64,000 nt of DNA, from the NCBI GenBank assembly GCA_027886175.1, contig JAJNNQ010000078.1, positions 2,914,001-2,978,000 of the forward strand. Reading direction: 5' to 3'. Positions 44,402 through 55,060 of this stretch are shown in pieces. The notes beneath the pieces were generated by a model that did no database searches, was not told the origin of the DNA, and was given only the letters and a program-made list of their open reading frames with translations. A program made the position numbers and the translations under genes. This DNA comes from Phylloscopus collybita. Its lineage: Eukaryota > Chordata > Aves > Passeriformes > Phylloscopidae. Positions within the stretch are counted from its first letter, which is position 1, and the number at the start of each line of letters is the position of its first letter.

Positions 44402-45651
44402 GTAACCAAAAATCTCCTCCCCTGCTTAACTAGGTGGCTGGGGTCCCATTCCCCCTGGGTCCCATCAAAGGCCAGCCTGGTGCCGCCACCCCGGGGAACA
44501 GACCCTCCGATGCCCCTCACCACCAGGGTTCCACAGTCTCCCACATTCTGCCCTTCCCCTTTTCCACCTGGATCCCACCCTGGATCTGCCCATGGGAGCC
44601 CTCCCCCTGCCCGGGGCCCAAACCGGCTCCCCTGTTCCCAGACTCGCATCCCCGCGACATGGACCATGGCCATCTCCTTGCGGCTGAACAAGGCACCCAA
44701 AATAGAGTTCATCTCACTCCAGGTGCAAACATTAGGATTCAGGAACCGATCCACCCAGCCAGCCACCCCCACCAGGTCCCCAACCAGGCCTCCCAGCTCT
44801 TTCTTAAAGCCCCCAACTTCTGAAGCTGTCAGAGGTGCATCCCCAGCTGCCCCACTTATCGGGACTTTCCTTAGGGGGAAGAGCTTTGTTCTTGACCTGG
44901 TGCCACAGTAGGGTCCTTTTGGGGTTTCTATATTATTGGCTGGCAAGTCCAGCTCCCAGTTGTGTGGGGGTGCAGGGACAGTAGATGGTGAAGGGGAGTG
45001 GCCTAGGCCAGTGTTAGGAGAGGTCGAGGATAGAGTTGAAGAGTAGAAGGGGTTAGTACTTGAGATAGTCGGGCTAGATTGAGGTGGTAGAGAGGGTGGA
45101 GCTGTAGAGGGTAATCCTGTTGGGGAGCAAGCTGAAGAAGGGGTTTGGAGAGATGGGGAGGGGTTCACAGGTAAAGCTGGAGGGTTAGCAGGGACAGTTT
45201 GGGGTATCCCAGGGTAAACGGGAGGAGGGGGCAAATAATCAAGAGGGTCCCAATGGTGACTGCTTTCCTCCCTTTTCTCTTTTTCATTCTTCCTCTTTCC
45301 CTCTTATAGCTTACAAATCTTAGCTATTTCACCTTCAGTTCTGTGTTTCTGCCAGCAGGCAGCATAAAGGATCTGCTCAGTATCTGAGTCCCCTCGGGAT
45401 TTCAGATACTGGTTTAATTGCGAGCACATCCAGGGGTCCTTAGTTCCACACCACGGCCATTCTCCAGGTAAATTTAAAGTGGGCCAAACCTCTATACAAT
45501 AATGAATCATTTTAACCTTGCTCAAATTTTTAGTGGCCTCATCAGTATCCCATAGTTCCAACATTTGTCCTAGTGGACTATCTGGGGGAATGTTCTTTAT
45601 CTTCCCCTTTTCCTCCTCAGGCGGTTTTTGCTTACTTATGTATGCTCCCAT
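44370..45651 (-). pseudogene. gag of provirus 1, internally deleted
   Basis: Starts at 45651 with MGAYISK, giving a Gly2 myristoylation signal, and runs as matrix to an in-frame TAA at 45304-45306. The same frame resumes with a PPPPVY late-domain motif and a Pro/Ser-rich stretch (44950-45234), then the first part of capsid. Near 44390 it passes straight into RT, so most of capsid, nucleocapsid and protease are deleted. Confidence 0.8.
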
Positions 45652-45669
45652 TCTCACTAGGTAATCTTC

Positions 45670-45962
45670 ACTCACTCTACGAACACCCGTCAGTGGCTCC
45701 AGTGACCCGCTCTCAGGGTCTGGCCACCACTCCTGCCAGTGCTCAGAGTGCCCTGTCGGTAGCCTGATATCTTGCCCTTAGAGATTCAGTCACTACCCCA
45801 GCCAGCACCCTTTCCTCACTCACTCCACGAACACCCGTTAGTGGCTTCAGTAACCCGCCCTCAGGGTCTGGCCACGACTCCTGCCAGTGCTCAGAGTGCC
45901 CTGTCGGTAGCCTGATATCTCACCCTTAGAGATTCAGTCACTACCCCAGCCAGCACCCCTCT
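45670..45962. repeat. Tandem duplication in the leader of provirus 1
   Basis: Two copies of about 145 bases (45670-45815 and 45818-45962), sharing ACGAACACCCGT, CAGTGCTCAGAGTGCCC and TAGAGATTCAGTCACTACCC, about 95% alike. They lie in the 5' leader, where packaging signals sit. Confidence 0.85.
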
Positions 45963-46798
45963 TCCTCTCCTATACATCTATCGAGTTTCCATAAGTGGCC
46001 GGTCAACCTGGGCCCAGAGTTCCAGTCACCATTTACAGCCAGGACCTGGACGTACAGTGTGCGACTCACTAACTCCCCCTATCGTTAAATCCCTCGCACC
46101 TTGGGACTTCCCTAACTTTCATTCATCCTACACCCAGGCGGTATACTCAAAAGACCCCCGGCCCTGTAGGCTCTCCGCACTCGGAACGCATACCTCTCAC
46201 TTCTAGGTACCCCCGACCAGTGCGCCCACTCCTGTACCCCGGCAGTTACCCCAGCCAGTATCCCAACCCGTGGACACCCCGGGCCGTAACCTCAGCCAGT
46301 GTGGTGCGTGCTCCACACACAGCTCTAGGCTTTCCGCACGCTTGGATCAGCCTGAGCAGCCTGCCTCCGTAGATTCTAGCATGGAGGCGGGCCTATCCTA
46401 CAATCATACACCCTGTGACGTGCCACTCACTCTCTAAATTACCTCTGCATGCCTGGAGGGGGGCGCCTATGCCCCTGGAGATGCCTCTTTCACACTGTTC
46501 TCCTTTCGCTTCCCTCCATTCCCGGCCAGGTCCCTCGCGGGAGACTGGAACCGCGGTATTAGGAGGCCCACACTCGCTTCGAAGATCCGAGCTGCCGGCC
46601 TTCGTCTCACGCACACACCACTCGCTCGTCTCCACTCCCGCCACCGGCTATACTTTACCGGCGCTCCTCCGTGCTGTCCGATCCCATGCTGTCTTCCTTG
46701 GGTCCGGTGTGACCAGCTGTCTGGAGATCCAAAGGGCGGTCGGCCATCCCGTCCTTGGTCCTCTTCAGGCGTGGTCACGTCCCGGCGAGCCCCCAATT
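45963..46798 (-). other. 5' leader and PBS of provirus 1
   Basis: GC-rich untranslated leader between PBS and gag. The minus strand begins at 46798 with TTGGGGGCTCGCCGGGA, one base short of a Pro-type primer site. No host gene. Confidence 0.75.
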
Positions 46799-47493
46799 TG
46801 TTATAAATGGGCCAGGAGACCGGCTCCTTTGAAAAGGCCTTTATTAGAAATCAGCTCTGGGTAGGGGGCTTGAGGGGCTGCGCACGCCGCCGCTGCTCCC
46901 AGTAGACACCACGGAGGAGGAGGTGCAATCAAATCTGCTGCTGCTGCTGCTGCTGCAGAGTCAGGATTCCTTCCTCACGGGGGTTTCCATAGAATCACTT
47001 TGGCTCGTGTGGTCCAGGGGGGTCACCTCTCTCCAGTTTCTTTCAGGTCATGGCGAGAAAGTAACAAAATATACCTGCTACCTGCAGGTAGCTAGACGTG
47101 TGCCTCGCACAGCTTTGTCCTTCTTAGGTCCAGTTTCTGTGTCGGCTCGCTGTCCCAGGGGCTTTTCTAGCTCCAACTGGACCCCCGGCCACAGCCAGGC
47201 ACCATGGGAGTTCCCTTATCTCCATACTGGGCGGTGTCCCCAGCTCGACAGCAGGCAGCAGGAAGCAGCAGGGGGGTAGCAGGAAGTGCCGGCGGGCTTT
47301 TACCCGATGGAGAGGGGAGAACCCAGAATTCAGGGAGAAAGGGTACAGAACTTGGGCATAACAAGCAGAAATTCAGGGTACAGATTCAACATGAACAGCT
47401 TAAAACAGGCAAGTAACAGTGCAACTTTAATTTTACAGCAAAACAGTATAACAGTACAACTTAGGAGTGCATAACCTGGGGCTATTTCTTTCA
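46799..47493 (-). mobile_element. 5' LTR of gamma-type provirus 1
   Basis: Copy of 38585-39278 with about 1% difference, so the insertion is fairly young. A CTG run (CTGCTGCTGCTGCTG) lies inside both copies. Confidence 0.92.
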
Positions 47494-47824
47494 CAACCCC
47501 CTTCGGCTGAGTGGGAGAGAAGGGAGATTTCTGGCGGTAAACTCCCAAAGTCGTTTTTCCCCATGTTGGGAAGAACACACCAAACCCCCAAGTGAGGTGG
47601 GGCCCTCCAGCAGCGCCTCTTTGCCGTCCAGCTGAAGCCCTCGCTGGCTGTTCCAGGCTGGATGGGCAGACTGGGAGTGCTGGGAAGGGGCCCCGGCTCG
47701 GGATGCAGCCCCCGGGGCTGCCCCACAGCCCCCACAGCAGCTCCAAGGCTCCGCTAGCCGGGATGGAACAGGGCAGGGGGAGCAGCCCTGTCCCCTGTCC
47801 CTATCCTCCCCTTGCTGCGACCCC

Positions 47825-49180
47825 GGTGGTGACAGTGGCGGGAGTGGGGGCCGGACCGGCGGGGATTGAGGGGCTGCACCTGGACTCGCCTGTTCCTCGA
47901 GTGTCACCCGGGTGTGTCCCTCCAGCCGGAGTGTCCTCAGCAGCCATGGAGCTTCGAGAGGTGCGACAATCCCGGCACGGTGTGGGGGAGGAGACGGGGG
48001 GGACGCAGGGGACAAGCCGTTGGCAGAAGGGGACAGCGGGTCACAAAGGGGACAGGAGGGGGTGGAAGGAAGGAGGGAGGTGACAGAGGGGTGGAGGGGA
48101 CCAGGAGTGGTGGGGGGAGAACAGTGGGAGGTGGCAGAGAGGACAGTGGGGGGTGGCAGCGGGCTGTGGCAGAGGGGATGAGGAAGTGACAAAGGGGGAG
48201 GGGACGGCTCTGCCCTCCAGGGAGGGGACAAAGGTGACCCCAAGAGACCACAAGTGTCACGAGGTCCCTGCCACCTCCCCTGTCCCCTCCCCAGCTGTCC
48301 CTTCCCCAGGTCCTGGAGGTGCTGGTGGCCGTGGTGGCCACCCTGGGCAAGCTGGCAGCCACCATGACCGCACCACACAGGAGCGTGTGGTCATTTGTGT
48401 CCCCAGGGTCCCTGCATGCAGCCCTGAGGAGATTCACCTGGTGCCTCTGTGACACCCTGGCCCAGCACAGTGTCATCTCCCTGGGCCCGGCCCTAGCCTC
48501 CCTCGGGGCCACCCTGAGGGCCGCCTGGGCCGATGTGACAGCCACGGCCAGAGCCTGGTGGGAGTCGGTGCACATGCTCGCAGAGGGCTGGTTCTGGGTG
48601 GCTGACAAGGCCACCAAGCTCTGCAATACCTAGGAGGATGAGGCCACCGCTGAGGCCACCGCCACCACCTAGGCTGGGGATATGGGGGACGAGACTGTCA
48701 GCTGGGAGACAGCTGGGGACAACCTGGTGGCCATGGCCTGGCAGCCGCCGGTGGCCCTGCCCTCGGCAGTGGCTACACAGGAGGCCCAGGCAGGGGCGGC
48801 TACCAGGAGGGGACAGCGGGCAGAGGTGGCCCTGGGGCCACTGGTGTGCTTGGTGGTTACGTGTGGCAAAGACATCACACTCCCCTTGGAGCTGCGGCAC
48901 CAGCTCGGGGACATCGAGGCTTCCCTGAAGGAGACAAAGGAGGCATCCCCCAATGTCCCTGAAAACTTGGTGGCCATGGTGGGCGAGGTCAAGTGGCTGT
49001 GGGAGGCCAGTGCCCGCCTGGCCATGCGTCACCTGCTGGGGACACTTGGGGACATCCACAGGCTCCTCATGAGTCCCCATGATGGTCCCGGTGCCAAAAA
49101 GCCATCGAGGACATCCCGAGGCTGCTGCGGGCACAGTTGGTGTCATGGATGTGTCACGGATCCTCTTCCCCCTCCCCACG
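47825..49180 (+). pseudogene. Uncharacterised helical gene, broken copy
   Basis: Same layout as 51714-52971: a GC-rich 5' region, a tiny first exon (47946-47960, MELRE, donor GAG/GTGCGA), a repeat-filled intron, and a large second exon from 48311 (acceptor CCTTCCCCAG). Exon 2 opens with helix-forming VLEVLVAVVATLGKL but has in-frame stops at 48631 and 48670 and a frame shift near 49090. It also carries an extra segment near 48640-48790. Family and function unknown. Confidence 0.65.
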
Positions 49181-49189
49181 TGGGATTTT

Positions 49190-50045
49190 AGACAAATTTG
49201 GGGTTTTTTCCGAGAATTTTCATTGAAATTTCCCCAAATCCTGATGGGAATTCCTGGGCTGACATCAGTGGGGACAGCTGGGGACACTGTGAGGACACTC
49301 TGGGGTCACTCATGGAGGCAGGGGCAGGGGGCTGAATGAGCCCCCTCGGTGCCTTGCAGGAGAGGCAGCAGAGCCAGGTGTGATTTGGGGAGCTGGGGGG
49401 GGGGGGGGGGGGGGGCAGTCCCAGGCAGCCCCCGCCACCCCTGATCACGGCCCCGCTGCTGAGCACTGACCCCGCCCCGGGGCCGCCGGGACCAAAATCT
49501 GCACCCGCAGCCCCTGCAGTGGAGCTGGTGCCCGGAGAGGCTCCTGGAAGAGGGGCTGGACAGAGTGAAATGAACAAGACAGGGATTTATGGAAAGGATT
49601 CAAAGGATTCATCTGGGGCAGCACAAGAGCCTGGCCAGGGGTCTACACGCAGGATGGACCCAAGACTGACCAAAAATGGACCCAGTATGGACCACATATG
49701 GACCCAAAATGGACCCAATGGGGTACAGGCTATAGAGTAGTGAAGACTCAGAGCAGTGCCCAAGAAGCAGCAGGGGTGGGACAACAGTGACCCTGCTCCC
49801 AGCACGGCGACAGGCCCCTCTTTAGTGAGGCAGGGGAGAGAAGGGTCCCGGTTCAGTGGCTGCTCCCAGGAGCAGGGGCTCATCCCACAGCAGAAGGAAC
49901 AGGAGCGAGCTGGACTCTGCAGCAGCAGTGAGTTCCTCTCCCCAGACAGCAGCTGCACCGTTCCCCTCTGAAAGCCCAGATTGACTGAAGCGAGAGTTTC
50001 CCCTTTCCCACCATCAGTGCTTCTTAGCAACTCAGTAGGAAAAAA
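49190..50045. other. Non-coding sequence between gene copies
   Basis: Holds the poly-G run, a short ATGGACCCA-type repeat (49650-49720), and sequence I cannot name. The long minus frame here is carried by the satellite next door. Confidence 0.4.
49400..49418 (+). repeat. Poly-G run
   Basis: An uninterrupted G tract of nearly 20 bases after the broken gene copy, a likely spot for sequencing length error. Confidence 0.9.
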
Positions 50046-50056
50046 AATGCACCGGT

Positions 50057-50180
50057 GGGAAGGGAAGGGAAGGGAAGGGAAGGGAAGGGAAGGGAAGGGA
50101 AGGGAAGGGAAGGGAAGGGAAGGGAAGGGAAGGGAAGGGAAGGGAAGGGAAGGGAAGGGAAGGGAAGGGAAGGGAAGGGA
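50057..50180 (+). repeat. (GGGAA)n satellite
   Basis: About 25 near-perfect GGGAA units, ending in a slightly degenerate AAAAGAGAAAA edge. It cuts the integrase remnant that follows. Confidence 0.97.
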
Positions 50181-50199
50181 AAAGAGAAAATACCCCCAA

Positions 50200-51155
50200 C
50201 ACGCATTCATATGTTCAACTTTACCACTTGCCTGGGGTCTATCAGGTGTATGCAGATCCCAAGGAATTCCCAAAATCCTCCTCATTTCTTTAACCACTGC
50301 TGCAGCAAAGTGTGGTCCCTGTCTGGTGACATCCCAAGGGAACCCTGAACCCCGGAATTCTGTGACAGAGCAAAACTTTCACCACTTCCTTGGCTGTGTT
50401 AGTGCAACAGGGGTGAGCTTCCAGCCACCCACTGAAGGTGTCACCAATACCAGTGTGTACTGGTGTCGCTACTTGCATGGGAATTCCACCAAATCTATTT
50501 GCCTGGGATCTCCAGGAAGATCCCCTGCCTTTGGCACTCCTAACACAGCTCCTTTCCTCGGGTCAGGGTTGTTCTTAGAGCAGATTTCACATTTGCTCAC
50601 CACTGACTGGGCAGTGTCAGTCATTCCCTTTCCTATTGCTGCCTTTTTTAGATGTTTCAGAAGATTTTCAACCCTGAAATGTGTGTTTTCATGTTCTCTC
50701 TGAGCTAGCTCCCAAAGGATCAGGGGTGGCACTACAACCTGAGTCACTGCTATAACAGCCCAGCCACTTTCTGTCATCTGAGCCTTAGGGAACTTAATTA
50801 GGTTGTGGTCTACTTGGTCATATTTTGGGGTGAACACCGACAAATCAATCTCTTTTTGTGGAATTACTGTGAGAATACCTTTTCCTGCAATCCTTCTTGC
50901 TGCTTCATCAGCAAAGCACTTTCCCAGTTCCAGAGTGGTTTTCCCTTTTTGGTGACCTCTACAGTGCATGAGAGCGACTTCTGCGGGCTTTTCAATGCTC
51001 TCCAAGAGAGCGAGTATTTGTTCAGCGCGTTTGATTTGATTGCCTGGAGCCTTCAGAAGTCCTCTCTCCTTCCAGGTGGCTCCGTGGGCGTGGACAGCAC
51101 CAAATGCATATTTAGAGTCAGCCCATGTATTTACCTGCTGTTCTTGGCTTGCTCG
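50200..51155 (-). pseudogene. Retroviral pol fragment (RNase H to integrase)
   Basis: The minus strand carries the RNase H end (ADSKYAFGAVHAHG, then CFADEAARR), the HHCC region of integrase with CEICSKNN, and a core with frame breaks ending at HTPDRPQASGKVEHMN just before the satellite. No LTRs adjoin. It differs from proviruses 1 and 2, so it is a separate insertion. Confidence 0.75.
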
Positions 51156-51319
51156 GGGCAGCGCTGATCTCATCAATCTCATCCTCATCCTCCTCCTCCT
51201 CGCAGCCCCTCGGGCAGGAGCTGTCCGGCTCTGCTGACTCTGCTGGAATCCCAGCTCTGCTCCCAGCAATCCCAATCCCAGGGAGCGCCGAGCCAGCCTG
51301 ACAAGGCCGGGAGAGCCGG

Positions 51320-51713
51320 GCTGTGTCCGTGCTCGCCTTCATGATCTCATCTCCGGAGGCACCGCCCTGGCTGCCGGGAAACTCACGGGTATGGGGGCGG
51401 GAGAATTCCCGCTCCCCCGTGGGAGGGAAGAGTCACCGCTCTCGCCGTGGGAGGTTCCCTCCGCGCCCTCTGCGCAGAGAGCTCTGCCCGCCGGCTCTGG
51501 GGCTGTGCCGTGTCTCACACGCTGCCTGTGCCCTGGCCCCTGCCCCTGTCTCTGTCCCCTGTCCCCTGTCCTTGTCTCCCTTTGCTGTCACCCCGGCTGT
51601 GACAGCGGCGGGCGCGGGGCCCGGACCGGCGGGGGCTGAGGGGCCACACCCGGAGCCGTCTGTTCCTCGAGTGTCACCCGGGCGTGACCTCCCCCGGAGT
51701 GTCCCCAGCGGCC
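51320..51713 (+). promoter_or_regulatory. Probable promoter and 5' UTR of the helical gene
   Basis: GC-rich block. Its last 120 bases match 47825-47945 upstream of the broken copy (GTTCCTCGAGTGTCACCCGG shared), which suggests a conserved 5' UTR or core promoter. It ends in the strong start context GCGGCCATGG. Confidence 0.5.
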
Positions 51714-52971
51714 ATGGAGCCTCCAGAGGTGCGACAATCCCGGTGCGGGGTGGGGGAGGGGACGGGGAGACAGAGGGGACAGGGGGTTGGCAGGAGGGGA
51801 CACAGGGTCCCAAAGGGGACAAGAGAGTGTGGCGAGAAGAGGGGAGGTGACAGAGGGGTGGAGGGCACCGAGGGTGGCAGAAGGGACAGAGAGAGTGGCA
51901 GGGGGTGGCACAGGGGACAATGGAGGTGGCAGGGGAGTGGGGGACAGCAGGGGGTGGCAGGGGCGTGGCAGAGAGCACGGGGACAAGGAGGGTGTGGCAG
52001 GAAGGGAGGAGGTGACAGAGGGTTAAATAGACCAAGGGAGTGGCAGACAGAACGAGGAGGTGGCAGATGGAACATGGAGGTTGGCAGAGGGGAGAGCAGG
52101 GGGTGGCAGAGGGGACAGTCGAGCTCTCCAGGAAGGGGACAAAGGGCACCCCTGGAGGGCACAGGGGCCACTCCAAAAGGCCACAAGTCCCACGAGGTTC
52201 CCACCACCTCCCCTGACCCCTCTCCAGGTGCTGAAGGCACAGGTGGATGTGGTGGCCACCCTGGGTGAGCTGGTGGCCACCGTGGCCCTGCCGAACAGGG
52301 ACGTGCTTCGAGCCGTGTCCCCAAGGTCTCTGCGCACAGCCCTGAGGAAATTCATCTGGACCCTCCACTGCACCCTGCGCCACTGCAGTGTCACCTCCCT
52401 GGGCCAGCCCCATGTCACCTCCCTGCGCCAGGCCCTGGCCACCCTTGAGGCCTACCCACAGGGCATCTCGGTCCGTGCCGAAATGAGAGCTGCGGCCAGA
52501 GCCGGCCAAGACTCGGTGGCCGCGCTCAGGGAGAGCTGGGACCAGCTGGCCGGGGTGGCCACCGAGCTCCACGAGCTCTGGGAGAGTTCAAACACCAGGG
52601 TTTTGCAGCCACCAGAGATGGCCCTGGTGCTCCTGGGGTGCTTGGATGCCGCATGTGACAAAGCCACCCTGTTCCCCTGGGAGCTGCTGCGCCGGCTCGG
52701 GGACATCGAGGCTGCCCTGGAGGGGACAGGGGAGGTGACTCCCGATGTCCTCAAGGACTTGGTGGCTGCGGTGGCCGAGGCTGAGCGGCTGTGGGAGGCC
52801 AGTGCCTGCCTGGCCACACGTCACCTGCTGGGGACACTTGGGGACATCCGCACCCTCCTCTCGAGTCCCTGTGGCGGCTCTGGTGGCCCTGGTGGCCCCG
52901 CTCACCGTGCGGTGGCCGAGCGGTGCCAAAGAGCCATTGAGGACATCCCGGGGCTGCTGCGGGGACAGTGA
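51714..52971 (+). CDS. Uncharacterised helical protein, intact copy
   Basis: Two-exon model: exon 1 51714-51728 (MEPPE, donor GAG/GTGCGA, start context GCGGCCATGG) and exon 2 52228-52971 (acceptor CCCCTCTCCAG, phase 0, stop TGA), in all 252 residues. The protein is rich in Leu, Ala and Val, with repeated amphipathic helices (VLKAQVDVVATLGEL, LRTALRKFIW, ELLRRLGDIEAAL, LATRHLLGTLGDI), no membrane anchor and few cysteines. It looks like a helical bundle; the family is unknown to me. The intron is filled with GGTGGCAGAGGGGACAG-type repeats. The broken copy at 47.8-49.2 kb shows it is duplicated. The initiation exon is less certain than exon 2. Confidence 0.6.
51740..52130 (+). repeat. Intronic GGGACA/GGTGGCA minisatellite
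   Basis: Degenerate repeats of about 20 bases (GGTGGCAGAGGGGACAG). They keep one frame open by chance across the intron; the broken copy has the same type at 47990-48190. Confidence 0.75.
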
Positions 52972-53161
52972 TGTCACCGCTGTGACATCATTGGGGTGAT
53001 GACATCATCAGGAACATGGCAATTAGTCATGGTGTCACTTGTCCCCTCCCCTCTCCCTGCACGGTGTTTGAGACAAATTTGGGGAATTTTCTGAAAAATT
53101 TCATTGAAACTGTTCCAAATCCTGGTGGGAATTCCTGGGGTGACATCACTGGGGACACTCG

Positions 53162-53868
53162 GTGTGATAAATAGGTATGATTCATGCTGACAAAATTGAA
53201 ATGGTAATCAATATTTTAAAATAAAATAGTAATTAAAAGTACAGTGTTAAAGAGAAGAGGGAAGGGGTCCCTCCTTTCTCCTGCAGATGTTCATGAGAGA
53301 GTAGAATACAGGAAGAAACTAAAGATAAGATGAGCTAAATTTATCCATAAGACAGGGGAAGTTGGGGAAACTCCAGGAAAATTGTTAATTATATGAGATT
53401 TGTTGCTTTCATGTTCAAATTTGGTATTTGCTTGCATAATACAAGCTTAATATGCATGTGTAAATAAGAGAGATTATTCAGAGGACATCGAGGGAGACTG
53501 TGAGCCTTTGTCCAAAAGACCACCAAATGAAGACAGAAGACCCCCTGGCAACAAGTGAAGCATGTGCCATGAAGTGCAGTGATGTAGATTTTTAAAATTG
53601 GAAATAGGAGGAAACTTACAGGAAACATTGATGAATATGTATTAGCAGATAGTATGTAAGTGTAGTTCGAATTGCTTTGTTTGGTATGTGAGATGGGGTG
53701 AGAAGCCCTCCCCGTACTCCGGTCGGTTTTGCTTCTGCCTTATCAGAACCTTACCCAAATTTAAATTGTCATTGCCAAATTTTTGTATATGCTTAATTTT
53801 ATATTAGATTGCTATTAAAATTACTGCTAACTTTTAAATTTGTTGTTTATTTTATTCACATTTATAAC
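53162..53868 (+). mobile_element. Probable solo LTR
   Basis: Starts TGTGATAAATA and ends TTTATAACA, imperfect inverted ends. AT-rich, with a TATA-like stretch and ATTAAA near the 3' end. No clean target duplication. Placement is tentative. Confidence 0.4.
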
Positions 53869-53879
53869 ACTGGTGAGTG

Positions 53880-54520
53880 AGAGGGCCCTGGTGGGGGGGG
53901 CAGGGTCCAATGGGTGGGGGAGGGGTAGTGAGTGGAGGTCCTGGTGCACTGGGGCGGGACTCATGGATTGGGGGGGTCCCAGCACTTTGGGGATGTTGGT
54001 GAAGGGGGGTGGCAGACAATATGGGGGGTCTCAGTGCATGGGGGGCAGCCCAGTAAATTGGGGAAGGGTCTCTGGTGATAACCAGGGTTGAGGGGACAGG
54101 ACCGAGCCCCAAGGGACCCCCCCAGTGCTGGGGACCCCCCTGTTCCCACCCCCAGTTGCGCTCCAGGCCCCCCCAGTCATGGCGCTGTTCTGGGGGGGTG
54201 AAAGGGGAGGGGCCGAACCCCCCGGGATGGGTGGGGGGCACAAAGGGGGCCCCGGGCCCGGTGCACAGGGGGTCAGTACATGAGAGGGGGTCCAGTTCCA
54301 GTCCCGGTGCACGGTGGGGGATCCCAGTGCCTGGTGAGGGGGTTCAATGCATGGGGGGGTCCTGGTGCATGAGCAGGGTCCAGTCCCAGTGCTGGTGCAC
54401 GAGTGGGGGTGGTGCCCGAGGGGGGTTCTCAGTGCCCAGTGATTCGTGGGGGTTTCTCCAGTGGTCCCAGTGCACAAAGCGGGGCGGGGGGGGGGGCCGG
54501 ACAATGCTCAAGGCGGGGTC
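53880..54520 (+). repeat. G-rich minisatellite block
   Basis: Repeats based on GGTGCATGGGGGG and GGTCCCAGTGC units, very G-rich on the plus strand. Frames through it are low complexity and not credible genes. It could form G-quadruplexes. Confidence 0.7.
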
Positions 54521-54521
54521 C

Positions 54522-55060
54522 TGATGTGAAAAACGAGGTTCACTTTCTTGGTAAATTTTAAGAAATAGGTTTAATAAAAATAAATAAGACAATTAGGAGA
54601 TGGAAAAAAGCAAAGTATGACCAGGCCGTGTGACTTGGCATTCAGCCAAGTGCACACCTGCTATTTCAGAGATATTCTTTAAATACCCTTTCTATTGCAT
54701 CAGTCCATATGCATAAATCTTCGTGCATATTCAAACTTTTCCATAAACTAGTTTCCATATTTATTCCCAGAACTGTTTAGCATGGCACCTCCTTGGGGCC
54801 GCCTTTTTGGTGCACATGTGCTTCTTGGCTGTGTCTTCCTCATCCCCTCCAGCCTTGGTCCATACTTTCCAACGACAGCTGGTGATGGTAATTGGCGTGT
54901 CAGCAGCAGGTCCCCATCATATGTTCACTGAATGTTATCCCAACCAAACAGTTACAAGCATAACCATATATCAGCTATCCCACTACCATGCCCAAGCTTT
55001 GCTGACAGCAGAAATAAATACATCTTTACAGCAGAGTTATTTTATATATATAATATATAT
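54522..55060. mobile_element. Possible LTR, family D
   Basis: Begins TGTGAAAAACGAGG with a nearby AATAAA (54574), followed by sequence with LTR-like composition. No pair or target duplication found. Confidence 0.35.

Noticed and set aside
50024..50206. Open frames of repeating five-residue units across the GGGAA tract
   Set aside because: Simple repeat without start context or conservation; all frames are open.
51684..52268. A 194-codon plus frame starting at the same ATG as the helical gene
   Set aside because: It is Gly/Arg/Gln-rich intron repeat read through the donor site, in a different frame from exon 2.
54031..54524. Frames of about 150 codons in the G-rich minisatellite
   Set aside because: Made of repeat units, with Pro/Gly/Thr bias and no support.
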